From an uncultured Xanthobacteraceae bacterium (GTDB lineage: Bacteria > Pseudomonadota > Alphaproteobacteria > Rhizobiales > Xanthobacteraceae), in the NCBI GenBank assembly GCA_955652925.1, contig CATPCO010000326.1, positions 1 to 6,448 on the forward strand: a stretch of DNA of 6,448 bases, read 5' to 3'. Shown piece by piece: positions 5,813 through 6,448 of this stretch (its first letter is position 1; each line of letters starts with the position of its first letter). The position numbers were made by a program, and so were the translations under genes. The notes below the pieces were generated by a model. The model was not told the DNA's origin and did not search any database. It saw only the letters and a program-made list of their open reading frames with translations.

Positions 5813-5817
5813 GGAGG
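5813..5817 (+). promoter_or_regulatory. Ribosome binding site (GGAGG) that fixes a TTG start
   Basis: GGAGG lies four bases before TTG 5822. It is the strongest Shine-Dalgarno match seen in the window. No ATG or GTG occurs in the same frame between the upstream in-frame TAA (5792-5794) and the transmembrane segment, so this site decides the start of the CHASE4 protein. Confidence 0.7.
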
Positions 5818-5821
5818 ACTT

Positions 5822-6448
5822 TTGACCTGGGCCTGGAAACGCGCCGCCCGCCTGCTCCCTATCAAGGATTTGCGCCGCAGCGCCATTATTGCAGCAGGTT
5901 TGCTGGTCGCAGTCGCGGTTGTCTGCGCGCGGCTGGCTGTGCTGAACGCAGCCTATCGCATCGACGAAGCTTCGCTGGAGCGCGAGCGTCAACTGTTCGC
6001 AGACGTGCTGGCGAGCCGCAGCGAGCGTGTGCTGCGCGAGCTTGAAAGCGTCTCCACCACCGAGAGCGCGCGGCGCCATATTCGCGGCAACTTTGATCCG
6101 GAGTGGGCAAATGCGTCCATCGGGCTGCGACTGCAATCGTTCTTCCATCACGATTTCGTCCTGATCGCGGACGGCACGGGACGTATCATCTACGCTTGGC
6201 CTGATATGCGCGGCTTCGATGCGGATTGGCTTGCATCCATTCGTTCCGAGCTCAAGGACCTGATCGAGAGTGCGCGCGCGACTACGGGGGCCGAGGGCGG
6301 CACACCCGGCAATTCCAGGCCGGGACGCCTTGCCCGATTGCAGACATTCCAGGGTGGGGCGGCGATGGTGGCCGCCGTCGCGGTTCCCGCTCGTGACCAA
6401 GGGTCCTCGGCCGGGGATCCCGGCATGCCTGTTGTCGTAAGCATGAAA
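5822..6448 (+). CDS. Membrane-anchored CHASE4-domain sensor protein, 3'-truncated (probable GGDEF/EAL or other signalling output)
   Basis: The frame runs open for 209 codons from TTG 5822 to the window edge. Residues 1-19 are positively charged (WAWKRAARLLPIKDLRR) and 20-41 form one transmembrane helix (SAIIAAGLLVAVAVVCARLA), placing what follows in the periplasm. Residues about 48 onward resemble a CHASE4 sensory domain: a helical stretch (DEASLERERQLFADVLASRS), then FDPEWANASIGLRLQSFFHH and DFVLIADGTGRIIYAWPD, with the W-A-N-x-x-I-G and DG-G-x-I-x-Y pattern of that fold. In bacteria CHASE4 usually precedes HAMP, PAS, GGDEF and EAL domains or a histidine kinase, so a cyclic-di-GMP enzyme is the most likely whole protein; the output domain lies outside the window. 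The ligand is unknown. A region rich in Gly and Pro (about 160-170) interrupts the domain and may be a loop insertion. Confidence 0.72.
   Translation, partial: MTWAWKRAARLLPIKDLRRSAIIAAGLLVAVAVVCARLAVLNAAYRIDEASLERERQLFADVLASRSERVLRELESVSTTESARRHIRGNFDPEWANASIGLRLQSFFHHDFVLIADGTGRIIYAWPDMRGFDADWLASIRSELKDLIESARATTGAEGGTPGNSRPGRLARLQTFQGGAAMVAAVAVPARDQGSSAGDPGMPVVVSMK

Noticed and set aside
5811..5825. Four-codon leader peptide frame (ATG GAG GAC TTT TGA) whose stop overlaps the TTG start
   Set aside because: Its ATG sits on the GGAGG ribosome site itself and has no ribosome site of its own; very likely coincidence.
5749..6045. Plus-strand frame of 98 codons overlapping the start of the sensor gene
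   Set aside because: It is out of frame with the TTG-initiated frame, which has a strong ribosome site, a membrane helix and a CHASE4-like domain; the 98-residue product is Arg/Ala-rich shadow sequence.
5786..6400. Minus-strand frame of 204 codons opposite the sensor gene
   Set aside because: Antisense shadow without domain similarity.

Overview
This 6.4 kb window looks like the chromosome of an alphaproteobacterium, probably of the Hyphomicrobiales (Rhizobiales). That is an inference from the GC-rich coding sequence, the gene families present and their order; no taxonomic marker gene is in view. All recognised genes lie on the + strand.

Layout: (1) The left edge holds the C-terminal two thirds of a Nu-class (YfcG/YghU-like) glutathione S-transferase. 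(2) A short open frame follows. It looks like the decayed N-terminus of a secreted Bug/TctC-type solute-binding protein. Its tail is overlapped by a TTGACA -35 box and a perfect 8-2-8 palindrome. (3) These lead into a vapBC-type toxin-antitoxin pair whose genes overlap by ATGA. (4) The core of the window (1495-5651) is four genes: a circularly permuted ATP-grasp protein, an alpha-E (DUF403) protein, a transglutaminase-like cysteine peptidase, and Anbu, the proteasome-fold 'ancestral beta subunit'. (5) After a 170-base gap, a membrane-anchored CHASE4 sensor protein starts at a TTG codon behind a clear GGAGG ribosome site and runs off the right edge. It is probably a cyclic-di-GMP enzyme or another sensor.

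How the genes may work together: the four-gene cluster is the known Anbu neighbourhood. Comparative genomics has proposed that the ATP-grasp and alpha-E proteins make a peptide or a peptide tag, that the transglutaminase-like protein cleaves or transfers it, and that Anbu degrades the product. Every catalytic residue I can locate by eye is intact in the transglutaminase-like protein (Cys168, His206, Asp222) and in Anbu (Thr1, Asp17, Lys32 after Met removal). No AAA+ unfoldase gene is in the window.

The least explained DNA is the 126-base gap between the alpha-E and transglutaminase genes. It holds six in-register 7-base units (consensus AGATGTC) starting at the alpha-E stop codon, and two perfect units in the opposite orientation just before the next start codon. 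Together they form a 15-base perfect inverted repeat around an 87-base spacer.
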